Shown: positions 26,134 through 34,336 of the stretch, piece by piece | Numbering within the stretch: the stretch's first letter is position 1 | Layout: each line of letters begins with the position of its first letter | DNA from: an uncultured Bacteroidales bacterium | Lineage (GTDB): Bacteria; Bacteroidota; Bacteroidia; Bacteroidales; Paludibacteraceae | Length of the DNA stretch: 34,336 bases | Assembly: GCA_946059305.1 (NCBI GenBank) | Contig: CAMGMU010000016.1 | Span: 1-34,336 of the forward strand | Direction of reading: 5' to 3' | Notes under the pieces: generated by a model | Told to the model about the DNA's origin: nothing | Seen by the model: only the letters and a program-made list of their open reading frames with translations | Database searches by the model: none | Made by a program: the position numbers and the translations under genes

Positions 26134-26953
26134 TGCGCAGCTGCGTTCGTATGTACCCAATGCGCTGGTCACCGTGACGGGTGAGATGTCTCTCTTCGAT
26201 AAGATGCGTACTGATTTGGCGCTTTCCGAGCAGTGGCTTACCATCCATTTTGTGGATGCTTCTCTTTTAGGAAAGATTGCCTTGGAGAAAGAACATAATG
26301 AAGCCGCAAACATATGCTGTCGTGCCGTCGTGGCCGACGCACTCCTTCGGGCTATTCCCTCGCTAGACCTCGTTCTTACCCCCAACGGCTTCGGTATCGT
26401 GTCCAACCAAAATGTCGCACCTGCATCCAAGGATCGTGTGGACCGTCTCCTTTCGAACCTTGAACTCGTTCGCGACCGCTCTCTGCAGCAGCTGCTCTAT
26501 CTGCTCCCCAAGGCGGCCACCTCGGAATGGCTTCAGTCGGAGGCGGGGAAGTATTTCGCTGCAACGCTCTTCCCATACCTCGACCTGCCATCGCTCCTTG
26601 GTTATACCGATAAACTGTGGGAACGGTATCAGCAGTATTGGGCACAACTGAAACTTATCGAAGCTGAACTCGCTGATAAGTTTATCTCTTCAGAGGTCTA
26701 TGCCCGATTGCGTCAACGCTTCATCGAGGACTCGTGCGACATCGTTGAACTCGACCTCGTGAATCGCCTGCGTGCCATCGAACTCGCTCTCCTCAAGGGG
26801 AAGCCGCTCGATATGCAGGCCCTTCATGCCATCGTAACCTATATCCGTAAGAATCCAGCGGATTTTCCAGAGTGGGTAGCTTCTGAAACTGCCACTCATT
26901 TTTCGGATCAATCGTTTCACAATTCTAAACAGTCCGGCGGTTACTGGTTTTAG
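26114..26953 (+). CDS. Phage structural protein (possibly DUF6712-like head-completion)
   Basis: 279 aa, overlaps portal end; composition resembles Bacteroidetes phage head-completion proteins (tentative). Confidence 0.55.
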   Translation: MILITNDAQLRSYVPNALVTVTGEMSLFDKMRTDLALSEQWLTIHFVDASLLGKIALEKEHNEAANICCRAVVADALLRAIPSLDLVLTPNGFGIVSNQNVAPASKDRVDRLLSNLELVRDRSLQQLLYLLPKAATSEWLQSEAGKYFAATLFPYLDLPSLLGYTDKLWERYQQYWAQLKLIEAELADKFISSEVYARLRQRFIEDSCDIVELDLVNRLRAIELALLKGKPLDMQALHAIVTYIRKNPADFPEWVASETATHFSDQSFHNSKQSGGYWF

Positions 26954-26959
26954 CCGCCA

Positions 26960-27682
26960 ATGATTATGAACTTAAATCTAACCGTGCCTACCTGTTGGCA
27001 GGAACTCAATCAAAAACAACTTCGTTATGTGTACTACTTGCTCGCAGAGGGCTACTCCAAAGAAGCCCTTCAAACGCATTGCCTCTGCCGGTGGTCCGGC
27101 CTCGAAATTCTTTGTCCGGAAGGAGATGGCTACAGCGTACGCCACAACTTCGCTCGCCATCATGTAACGGCTCTTCAAGTGGCAGAAGTATTATCGCACG
27201 TTGACTGGCTACTGCAACTTCCTTTTGTGCCGGTACGTCTCTCTGAGATTCAGGGCCACGCAGCTGCACGAGCCGACCTACAGGGCGTCAGCTTTGAGCA
27301 GTACCTCATCCTCGAAAACCTCTTCCAGGGCTATCTCGTCACCAAGAACCTTTCCTTGTTTGATGATACTACGGAAATCCTCTATGGTACGCAGCTCAAA
27401 CTGCTTCCGGAGGAGCAAGTGAGTGTCTTCTATTGGCTCTCATCTGTAAAACAAGTGTTTGCCCGCCGATGGAATCACTTCTTCAAACCCACGGGTGGGG
27501 AGCAGCATATGAATATGGAAGCTCATCTGCAGAACCTGATGGACACTCAGATTCGTGCGCTAACCAAAGGCGATATCACCAAGGAACCTGAGGTGCTCTC
27601 GATGGATGTGCATCGGGCGTTGACGGAACTTAATGCCCAAGCTAAAGATTACGAAGAACTCAAAAAATCTGCCAAATCATGA
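26960..27682 (+). CDS. Hypothetical phage protein
   Basis: 240-aa ORF in a tightly packed operon. Confidence 0.65.
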   Translation: MIMNLNLTVPTCWQELNQKQLRYVYYLLAEGYSKEALQTHCLCRWSGLEILCPEGDGYSVRHNFARHHVTALQVAEVLSHVDWLLQLPFVPVRLSEIQGHAAARADLQGVSFEQYLILENLFQGYLVTKNLSLFDDTTEILYGTQLKLLPEEQVSVFYWLSSVKQVFARRWNHFFKPTGGEQHMNMEAHLQNLMDTQIRALTKGDITKEPEVLSMDVHRALTELNAQAKDYEELKKSAKS

Positions 27683-28167
27683 ACTGGAACGCAACCGCTT
27701 TTTTCGAGAAACTGACGGAAACCAACCGCTTGGCACAGCAGGAGCATTTCCGCTTCTGCAGTGTCAGCGGATTGCAGGGGTTTGAGGAAGCGTTGGCCGC
27801 CATGGGCAGCACTACTGCATTTGTATGCGTAGCAGATAACTCTGATGGTTATACTGACATCAACAACTCGCCTCATACGCGTCGTATTAAAACCGTGTTC
27901 ATGGCAATGCGCCATGCACTCGATAGCCAAGATGCACGATTAGAGTGCATCTATACGATGCGGGAACTGTTTCGGCAGTTTATGTCGGTGCTTATTCTTG
28001 AGAAGACCAAGCTGCAGGAGGATAATATCTACCTCGACCCGCGAGTCCGTTTTACTGAGATACCTCAGTATTTTGCATCAGGATGCGCTTGCGCATACTT
28101 TCAGATAGCTGTTGATATTTATACCGATCTTCGTCTTAATCCGTCAGAGTGGTCATCCGCAAAATAA
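27679..28167 (+). CDS. Hypothetical phage protein
   Basis: 162-aa ORF, ATGA overlap with previous gene. Confidence 0.65.
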   Translation: MNWNATAFFEKLTETNRLAQQEHFRFCSVSGLQGFEEALAAMGSTTAFVCVADNSDGYTDINNSPHTRRIKTVFMAMRHALDSQDARLECIYTMRELFRQFMSVLILEKTKLQEDNIYLDPRVRFTEIPQYFASGCACAYFQIAVDIYTDLRLNPSEWSSAK

Positions 28168-28174
28168 TGTAACT

Positions 28175-28450
28175 ATGAATTATACCGTCGAACAACTCAA
28201 TATGATTGAGCAATATGCATCCATCTATCTCCCAATATCGGATATAGCCGTGATTTTGGAAATCACTCCGGAGCAACTCCGTGAGGATATCCATGACAGC
28301 CAAAATCCAGCCTCTTTCCACTACCGCAAAGGCAAGGCTCTCTCCAAGGTGCAGCTCCACCAGCAAGAGATGACGCTTGCCAAGGTGGGCTCACCGCTTG
28401 CTTTGCAGAATGCTCGCGATAACCTGCTCGCCATGGAGGATGATGAATAA
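28175..28450 (+). CDS. Small HTH-like protein, possible packaging accessory
   Basis: MNYTVEQLNMIEQYASIYLPISDIAVILEITPEQLREDI resembles an HTH. Confidence 0.55.
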   Translation: MNYTVEQLNMIEQYASIYLPISDIAVILEITPEQLREDIHDSQNPASFHYRKGKALSKVQLHQQEMTLAKVGSPLALQNARDNLLAMEDDE

Positions 28451-28470
28451 CATTAAACCAAACCTTAACT

Positions 28471-29103
28471 ATGCCATTACCTGCAATTATTACAGTTGCC
28501 ACAGCTGACCTCTTTACCGATGAGGCCACGCTTCGTAAGAAGTACCAAGAGGTGCAAGTTACGCACATCCTGCGGCTTCGTGATATGTACAATTGGTATC
28601 TCTCCAACCCTGATGCGCATGACCGCCAGTTTGTGGATCAATGCCGTTCGCGTTATTCTCTTGGTAAGTCGCAAGCCTACGAAGACCTTGCGCTTATCAA
28701 GAAGCTTCTTCCTGCACTGTCGCAGTCTTCCCGAGATTTCCATCGCTGGAAAGCCAACGAGATGCTGCTGGAAACCTACCGTATGGCCAAAGCTCGTAAA
28801 GATACCAAAACCATGGAGAAAGCAGCTTCGGCTTATGCCAAGTACAATCGTGTGGATATTGAAGATGAGCAGGTGATGCCTTACGATGATATCGTTATCC
28901 AGCCGTTCCGTGCTACCATGGATCCTACTGTTCTTAACCTGAAGCCTATTCCGAACATAGACGATAAGATTGCAGCTATGATTGCACGTTATTCCAAGGA
29001 ATCCATGGATATAGAAGATGTAGAATATGAAGAAGCCGACCTCGACGAACAGGAGCTTTTCGCCGAGCCGGACAGCACTCCTGATGAACCCTTTATTGTC
29101 TGA
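28471..29103 (+). CDS. Terminase small subunit-like
   Basis: FVDQCRSRYSLGKSQAYEDLALIKKLLP helix-turn-helix-like region; directly upstream of TerL; acidic tail. Confidence 0.6.
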   Translation: MPLPAIITVATADLFTDEATLRKKYQEVQVTHILRLRDMYNWYLSNPDAHDRQFVDQCRSRYSLGKSQAYEDLALIKKLLPALSQSSRDFHRWKANEMLLETYRMAKARKDTKTMEKAASAYAKYNRVDIEDEQVMPYDDIVIQPFRATMDPTVLNLKPIPNIDDKIAAMIARYSKESMDIEDVEYEEADLDEQELFAEPDSTPDEPFIV

Positions 29104-29105
29104 CT

Positions 29106-30749
29106 ATGCAAAAAGAAATTTACTTCAATAAACCGCAGTTGCGCACGCAACTTATTGGCGCAAACACTACAGTCATAGTAGCTGGCCGCCGTACAGGAAA
29201 GACGGATTCTATCGCATCGCCTTTCGTTTTCCGGAATATGCAACGGATGGCTGGTTCAACCGGTGGTATAGTCGTGCCTACCTTCAAGCATGGTCTTACT
29301 AATACTATTCCTGGTTTACTCTCAGCGTGGCGCCGATGGGGGCTTCTCCCCGGTGTGCATTATGTGGTCGGACGGAAACCGCCCAAGTCCTTTAAGTCTG
29401 CTATTATCGAGCCTACCGATTATGAGCACGTGATATCGTTTTATAATGGTTCACGAGCCATCATCATTTCGCAAGACCGTCCGGGTTCTTCCAACTCACT
29501 CACGCTGAGCTGGCTACTCATCGATGAGGCAAAATTTATCGATTTCGAGAAATTGAAGGATGAAACCCTTCCGGCTAATGGTGGTATCAAATCGTACTTC
29601 GGCAAGCACTCTTTCAACCACTCAATAATGATACTCTCCGACATGCCGCAAACCAAGAAAGGCTCATGGTTCTTGCATTATAAGGAGAAAATGGATGCGG
29701 AGCTTATCCGCACCATTGAGGCTACTGTTTATGAAATATGGAAAATCAAGGAGCGCATACGCTCTGACAAAGCGGCAGGCCTCAAGAGTCCGGATTATCT
29801 ACGCTCTCGGCTACGTAAACTCGACCGCCAGCTCAATCAGATGCGCTCAGTAGCTGTCTATTATCAAGAATATAGTTCTATTGAAAACCTGCAACTTCTT
29901 GGGGAAAACTACATTAAGCAGATGAAGCGCGATTTAACGCCTCTTACGTTTCAGACTTCTATCCTCTGCAAGAAGATTGGTATTGCCAAGGATGGCTTCT
30001 ATTCTTCGATGAGGGAATCGCACAAATATGATGCTTCCAACTTTGAGTATTTGGATAAAGTGTGGCAGAATATCGAGCAGTCGCACGTTGCTCCAACAAC
30101 TGCTTTCACCTCGGATGCTGACCGAGATGTCAATCCCGATGCACCTATCTGTATCGGCATGGACTATAATGCCAACATCAACTGGATTGTTGCCGGTCAA
30201 ATTTCAGGAAGAAGGCTTAATGTCATCAAGTCCTTCTACGTAAAATTTGAGCGCAAGATTCCGGAATTGATTGCTGATTTCTGCCACTACTATAAAGGGC
30301 AAAGAAACAAAACAGTCATATTTTATTACGATGCTACGGCACTTGGTTCGAACTACGCTGTGAACACCCAAGACTTCCATTGGGTGATCAAAACACAGTT
30401 CGAGCAGCAGGGATGGCGCGTGATAGACGTCTATCTCGGCCAACCGATGCGTCATGATGAGAAGTACCTGCTCATCAATAACGCTTTCAAGGGCCTGCAA
30501 AACCTCATGCCTTTCTTCAATCGTCAGAACAACGATGACCTGATTCTCGCCATCCAAACGGCAGGTGTCAGCCGAGGCCGACTCGGCTTCCGAAAGAATA
30601 AGTCCGGCGAGAAACTTGCCGAAACCGAGGAGGATCTGCTTCAGCATCGTACCGATGGCACCGACGCATTTGATACCCTCTACATCGGCTGTGAGAAATT
30701 TCCTCAGGAGGTCAGTTCTACCGATATTTTTGTTTCTGGAGTGGGATAA
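29106..30749 (+). CDS. Terminase large subunit
   Basis: VIVAGRRTGKTDS (Walker A), LTLSWLLIDEAKFID (Walker B), CIGMDYNANINWIVAGQ (nuclease Asp). Confidence 0.9.
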   Translation: MQKEIYFNKPQLRTQLIGANTTVIVAGRRTGKTDSIASPFVFRNMQRMAGSTGGIVVPTFKHGLTNTIPGLLSAWRRWGLLPGVHYVVGRKPPKSFKSAIIEPTDYEHVISFYNGSRAIIISQDRPGSSNSLTLSWLLIDEAKFIDFEKLKDETLPANGGIKSYFGKHSFNHSIMILSDMPQTKKGSWFLHYKEKMDAELIRTIEATVYEIWKIKERIRSDKAAGLKSPDYLRSRLRKLDRQLNQMRSVAVYYQEYSSIENLQLLGENYIKQMKRDLTPLTFQTSILCKKIGIAKDGFYSSMRESHKYDASNFEYLDKVWQNIEQSHVAPTTAFTSDADRDVNPDAPICIGMDYNANINWIVAGQISGRRLNVIKSFYVKFERKIPELIADFCHYYKGQRNKTVIFYYDATALGSNYAVNTQDFHWVIKTQFEQQGWRVIDVYLGQPMRHDEKYLLINNAFKGLQNLMPFFNRQNNDDLILAIQTAGVSRGRLGFRKNKSGEKLAETEEDLLQHRTDGTDAFDTLYIGCEKFPQEVSSTDIFVSGVG

Positions 30750-30875
30750 TTTTCAGACTGTTATTGTTTTATAAATCAAGTTTTGAGAAAAAAGAAAGAA
30801 AATTTCCCTATTTTTTATGCGTTCTTGCGAATATTAGGAGACCTGAACATTATCTTTGCACATTGAAACGGAACT

Positions 30876-30971
30876 ATGCTCGCAAAAGTGCGAGCCATTC
30901 TGCTTTTGTTGAGCGGGATGTCCGTCAATGAAAAAATATGGAAAAACTTAAAAAAAGAGGGTAGGAACTAG
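30876..30971 (+). CDS. Tiny ORF downstream of TerL with its own promoter (uncertain)
   Basis: TATCTTTG at 30851-30858, then MLAKVRAILLLLSGMSVNEKIWKNLKKEGRN; a longer +1-frame extension is described in findings. Confidence 0.3.
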   Translation: MLAKVRAILLLLSGMSVNEKIWKNLKKEGRN

Positions 30972-31247
30972 TGATTCTGCCCTCAGCAGGAAGACCTACG
31001 AACGTCGGCTTCGTCGATGTCAGCGTCACCTGCAGCGATTGGAGGCGCAAGAACGTCTTAAGTGTCAAACCAACGAGTTGATCAGGCAAGTGCGACAGCT
31101 CCTAGATGAACTCTCAAAATTGGCTAACTCAGATATATCGTAGCCGCTGATTTTGACACAGAAGAGGCATGAATGGCTCTGTTTGTGCAACTAAAGTGCC
31201 CCAAATAGCCTTAGAATGCATAAATTTTTAAATTTATTGCATTTTTC

Positions 31248-31278
31248 TTGCATATTTCAAAAATAAAGTGTAACTTTG
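31248..31278 (+). promoter_or_regulatory. Bacteroidetes-type promoter
   Basis: TTGCATATTTCA...TAACTTTG with 20 nt between TTG and TAACTTTG, same layout as 16936-16966. Confidence 0.75.
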
Positions 31279-31283
31279 CACAG

Positions 31284-31499
31284 CTTTAGCTAAACGTGTG
31301 TAGAGTTAGAGCTTTGACATATTAGTAAAGAAGTTGCAGTTTCGCAGTTCGGTCATGAAGGAATGGGAACCAAATATGATGCTGAATACGTACTCGACAA
31401 CTGCTCATGCCTCTTGGTGTGGGCGTTTCGTTGTATTCAGCTTGGGGCCGGTTCCCAAAACTTTGCCCTCTTCATGGCAACGAACCCCACACCTTTTTT
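31284..31499 (+). ncRNA. Candidate free-standing structured ncRNA
   Basis: Promoter at 31248-31278; nested helices CATGAAG/CTTCATG, GGGAACC/GGTTCCC, GCTGAATAC/GTATTCAGC; overlapping helix GGTGTGGGcgtTTCGTT/AACGAAcCCCACACC ending in TTTTTT. Confidence 0.65.
31479..31499 (+). terminator. 3' arm and T-tract of the ncRNA terminator
   Basis: AACGAACCCCACACC (pairs with 31416-31432) followed by TTTTTT. Confidence 0.65.
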
Positions 31500-31553
31500 A
31501 TATAACATCTAATTGGAACCCAAAAAGAATTTTATTAAATAAAATATTGAACC

Positions 31554-32123
31554 ATGAAGAAGTTTTTGCTTTTGATTATTACCGTTATCGCATTCAACTT
31601 TGCTACCGCACAGGAGCATATGAGATTTAAAGGAATAGAAATGAATGGTTCTTTGAATTCTTTTGTATCTCAGTTACAATCTAAAGGATTGAAGGAGTCA
31701 TATGCAGAAGGAAATATTGCTAAGCTATCCGGTGACTTTGCTTCTTACCATGATTGTACTATTGTCGTTATAGCTAATAACAATGATAATGTGGTTAAAG
31801 TTGATGTTAAATTTCCGTATCAAACTACTTGGTCATTGCTTTATAATAACTATTCGAATATTAAGGATATGCTGATTATGAAATATGGTAAGTGCTCAAA
31901 TTCCGTTGAAAAATGGGATGGTACTTATCAACCGTCAGACGATAGGGAACGTATGTATAGAGTGCAAATGGATCGTTGTAAATACGTTTCTAAATGGGAG
32001 ACTGAGAATGGAGATATTGAATTGACAATTTCTCATAATAACAATCTATGCTATATTACGCTGTCATATTTCGATAAACAGAATCAAGCTCAAACAATTC
32101 AAAACGCTATTGATGATCTTTAG
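31554..32123 (+). CDS. Secreted/periplasmic hypothetical protein
   Basis: Signal peptide MKKFLLLIITVIAFNFATAQ; 189 aa. Confidence 0.75.
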   Translation: MKKFLLLIITVIAFNFATAQEHMRFKGIEMNGSLNSFVSQLQSKGLKESYAEGNIAKLSGDFASYHDCTIVVIANNNDNVVKVDVKFPYQTTWSLLYNNYSNIKDMLIMKYGKCSNSVEKWDGTYQPSDDRERMYRVQMDRCKYVSKWETENGDIELTISHNNNLCYITLSYFDKQNQAQTIQNAIDDL

Positions 32124-32221
32124 TGTACAGCCAATGTTGCGCCTATGCGCGCATCGCAACAGGTGGTTACCAAACTCTCGGCATGACTTTATGGCTTATA
32201 GTGGCAATAAACAATTAGTAT

Positions 32222-33136
32222 ATGTCTAGTTCCCAACAAATAAAGGAATATTTCTGGATGCTGCAAGTTCTCCAGTCCGGACCAATTACCAAACGCGAAA
32301 TTGATTCTCGTTGGTCTCGTTCTGCACTCAATGAAAATGGTGTCTCAACAATTGTTGATAGCCGCTTTCATCGTCATCTTAGAGCAATAGAGAAGATTTT
32401 TGGCGTTACTGTCGAGTGTAATAAAAAATCAAATGTTTATGAGTATTACATCAAAGAGTCGGAGTCTGAAATCGGACAGCAACATCAATGGTATCTTTCC
32501 GGTCTCGCTATTGGCAATACGCTGAAAGAATGTGAGAACTTGCGAGGGCGAATCCTCTTTGAGAATATTCCTGGTGGTACACAGTTTCTTCCAACTATGG
32601 TAGATGGTATGCAAAACAACTTGGTACTTTCAATGTGTTATGGTAGTTTTGTTAGGGAAGCTCGCGAATTTTTCTTCCATCCATATGCTATCAAGGTGTT
32701 CAAGCAACGTTGGTATGCGGTAGGATACAGCTCAGCTCATCCGGAAGACGAGGTACGTGTTTATGCATTCGACCGAATATTGAGCCTCAAACTCACCAAG
32801 GAACATTTTTCGATGCCGGCTGATTTCGATGCCGAGGAATATTTCTCAAAGTGCTATGGTGTTACAGTTGGCAATATCGGCCCTGTAGAACGCATTCATA
32901 TTCGAGTAGCTAAAACAGGAGTACCATATCTTCGAACACTACCTTTGCATAAGTCGCAGGAGGAAATTGAAACTACGGATGAATATTCCGTTTTTGAGTA
33001 TTTCTTAGCACCCAATAAAGAATTTAAACTGGAACTACTTTCTCGCAGTGAAGAAGTAGAGGTACTTACTCCTCAGTTTTTACGCGACGAATTCGCTAAA
33101 ATTGCTGCTGCACAAAATGATAGATATAATGTATAA
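32222..33136 (+). CDS. WYL-domain transcriptional regulator
   Basis: FFFHPYAIKVFKQRWYAVGYSSAHPEDEVRVYAFDRILSLKLT matches the WYL domain; N-terminal winged-helix-like region. Confidence 0.85.
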   Translation: MSSSQQIKEYFWMLQVLQSGPITKREIDSRWSRSALNENGVSTIVDSRFHRHLRAIEKIFGVTVECNKKSNVYEYYIKESESEIGQQHQWYLSGLAIGNTLKECENLRGRILFENIPGGTQFLPTMVDGMQNNLVLSMCYGSFVREAREFFFHPYAIKVFKQRWYAVGYSSAHPEDEVRVYAFDRILSLKLTKEHFSMPADFDAEEYFSKCYGVTVGNIGPVERIHIRVAKTGVPYLRTLPLHKSQEEIETTDEYSVFEYFLAPNKEFKLELLSRSEEVEVLTPQFLRDEFAKIAAAQNDRYNV

Positions 33137-33330
33137 ACACAGCACAAATACTCAAGTCTTAGTTGATGAATAAATCGTCAGCATTGCATTTTGTTGATAA
33201 AGTCTATCGTGGAATCTACCATTAGTGGTTTGTGTATCTGATTTTTCGGTTTATTTTTACTTACAAGAGGTTATTACTTTTCTTCAGATAAAATTTTTAA
33301 ACTATTACTTAATAGAAAACAATTCAACTT

Positions 33331-34336
33331 ATGGCAAAGAAAATAAGTAAAAAAGATGAGACTCTGAATCTTGAGAATATATTGTTCAGGTGTCGGAATA
33401 TTTTAAGGCAGGCGAAGAACTCGGGGTCGTTCTTTGAGAAACGCGACATGATGCTTACTCTCGTGTTCCTTCGCTTTATTGGCGAGAAATACGAGGATGG
33501 AGTGGCTGCGCTTCGTAAAAAGCTCATCGAGGAAGGCTTAGACCCTGATAACGAACAAATTATCAAGGCGTTCTTTGATGATGCTACTTTTGCAGATGGC
33601 ACTTTCGATTTGCCAATAGAGGCTCGTTGGTCGACCATTATCAATACGGCTGCATCCCAGTTGAATGTGGCCCTTGATATAGCTTTACGTAGAATAGGCG
33701 AATCTAATCCTACGCTAAAAGGCTGTTTCGTGGAGGGTACATTTACCCAACGCAATCTTGGCGGTAACGACATGAAGAAGATTGTGGATGAGGTCAACAA
33801 AATCAGCCATAAGAAGTTTGGCGAGGAGAAAGACCTGATAGGCCGCGTATATGAATATTTCCTAAAGGAGTTTGCCGTAAATGCCACGAAGGAGGAGGGT
33901 GAGTTCTATACGCCACATGATGTTGTGCAGCTCATCGCTACTGTTATCGAACCTTTCGATGGCACATTGTATGACCCATGTTGTGGCTCCGGCGGCATGT
34001 TCATTCAAAGCTCCGACCTAGTGAAAGCCAAACAGGGCGACATCAGTCGTATCAATGTGTATGGACAGGAGAAGGAGGCCGCCACCTATCGTTTGGCGAA
34101 GATGAACCTCGCTCTGCGTGGCATCAGCCACCATCTGGGGTCGGAAAGTGAATCCACTTTCACCAAGGACCTGCATAAGGGGCTGTATTTCGACTATATT
34201 ATGGCCAATCCACCTTTTAATTATAAAACCTGGTATAATGACGATTTGAAGAACGACCCTCGTTGGACAGACTATGCTACTCCTCCTGAGAGCAATGCCA
34301 ATTATGCCTGGATTCTTCACATGCTCTCCCACCTGA
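33331..34336 (+). CDS. hsdM: Type I restriction-modification methyltransferase subunit (HsdM), truncated by window end
   Basis: MAKKISKKDETLNLENILFRCRNILR..., EGEFYTPHDVVQLIATVIEP, YDPCCGSGGMFIQS, IMANPPFN; frame open to the end of the window. Confidence 0.92.
   Translation, partial: MAKKISKKDETLNLENILFRCRNILRQAKNSGSFFEKRDMMLTLVFLRFIGEKYEDGVAALRKKLIEEGLDPDNEQIIKAFFDDATFADGTFDLPIEARWSTIINTAASQLNVALDIALRRIGESNPTLKGCFVEGTFTQRNLGGNDMKKIVDEVNKISHKKFGEEKDLIGRVYEYFLKEFAVNATKEEGEFYTPHDVVQLIATVIEPFDGTLYDPCCGSGGMFIQSSDLVKAKQGDISRINVYGQEKEAATYRLAKMNLALRGISHHLGSESESTFTKDLHKGLYFDYIMANPPFNYKTWYNDDLKNDPRWTDYATPPESNANYAWILHMLSHL

Noticed and set aside
31284-31499. Retron ncRNA
   Set aside because: Overlapping inverted repeats are suggestive, but no reverse transcriptase is encoded nearby in the window.
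31334-31630. ORF 31334-31630 as a CDS
   Set aside because: Overlaps the helices and terminator of the ncRNA candidate and the signal-peptide gene in another frame; no coding character.
1-34336. CRISPR array
   Set aside because: No series of short direct repeats with regular spacers was seen; repeats found are coding tandem repeats or the two-copy leader.

Overview
34.3 kb window that looks Bacteroidales-like: repeated -33 TTG / -7 TAnnTTTG promoters, an IS982-family fragment and Bacteroidetes-type gene content. It reads as four blocks. (1) 1-2.65 kb: partial GH25 lysozyme, truncated IS982 transposase, an MreB-like gene, and an ADP-ribosylglycohydrolase N-terminus fused to a membrane protein. 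(2) 2.8-15.15 kb: an AT-rich, tightly coupled plus-strand run with three consecutive radical SAM proteins, a methyltransferase, a glycosyltransferase/polysaccharide-deacetylase fusion, a MurG-like glycosyltransferase, a metallophosphoesterase, a sugar epimerase and a membrane-anchored ExoVII-large-subunit-like coiled-coil protein, then an NTF2-like protein, a DnaB-C-like ATPase lacking the Walker A lysine, and an orphan 475-aa protein. (3) 15.2-30.75 kb: a GC-richer phage head/packaging module (protease-scaffold, capsid, portal, TerS/TerL) in non-canonical order with no recognisable tail genes in the window. It is bordered by one and interrupted by another antirestriction cassette. (4) 30.8-34.3 kb: a candidate free-standing structured ncRNA, a secreted protein, a WYL regulator and a type I HsdM running off the end. 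The two most interesting signals are non-coding. First, a ~165-178 nt element occurs twice, immediately upstream of ardA and of an ArdC-like gene. It has conserved arms that can pair and a conserved minus-strand promoter, so it could act as a fold-back (Frpo-like) single-stranded-DNA promoter for antirestriction cassettes. Second, a ~215 nt transcript unit (31284-31499) has its own promoter, nested long-range helices, an overlapping pseudoknot-like helix and a terminator. Family calls are from reading the translations by eye; no database search was run.
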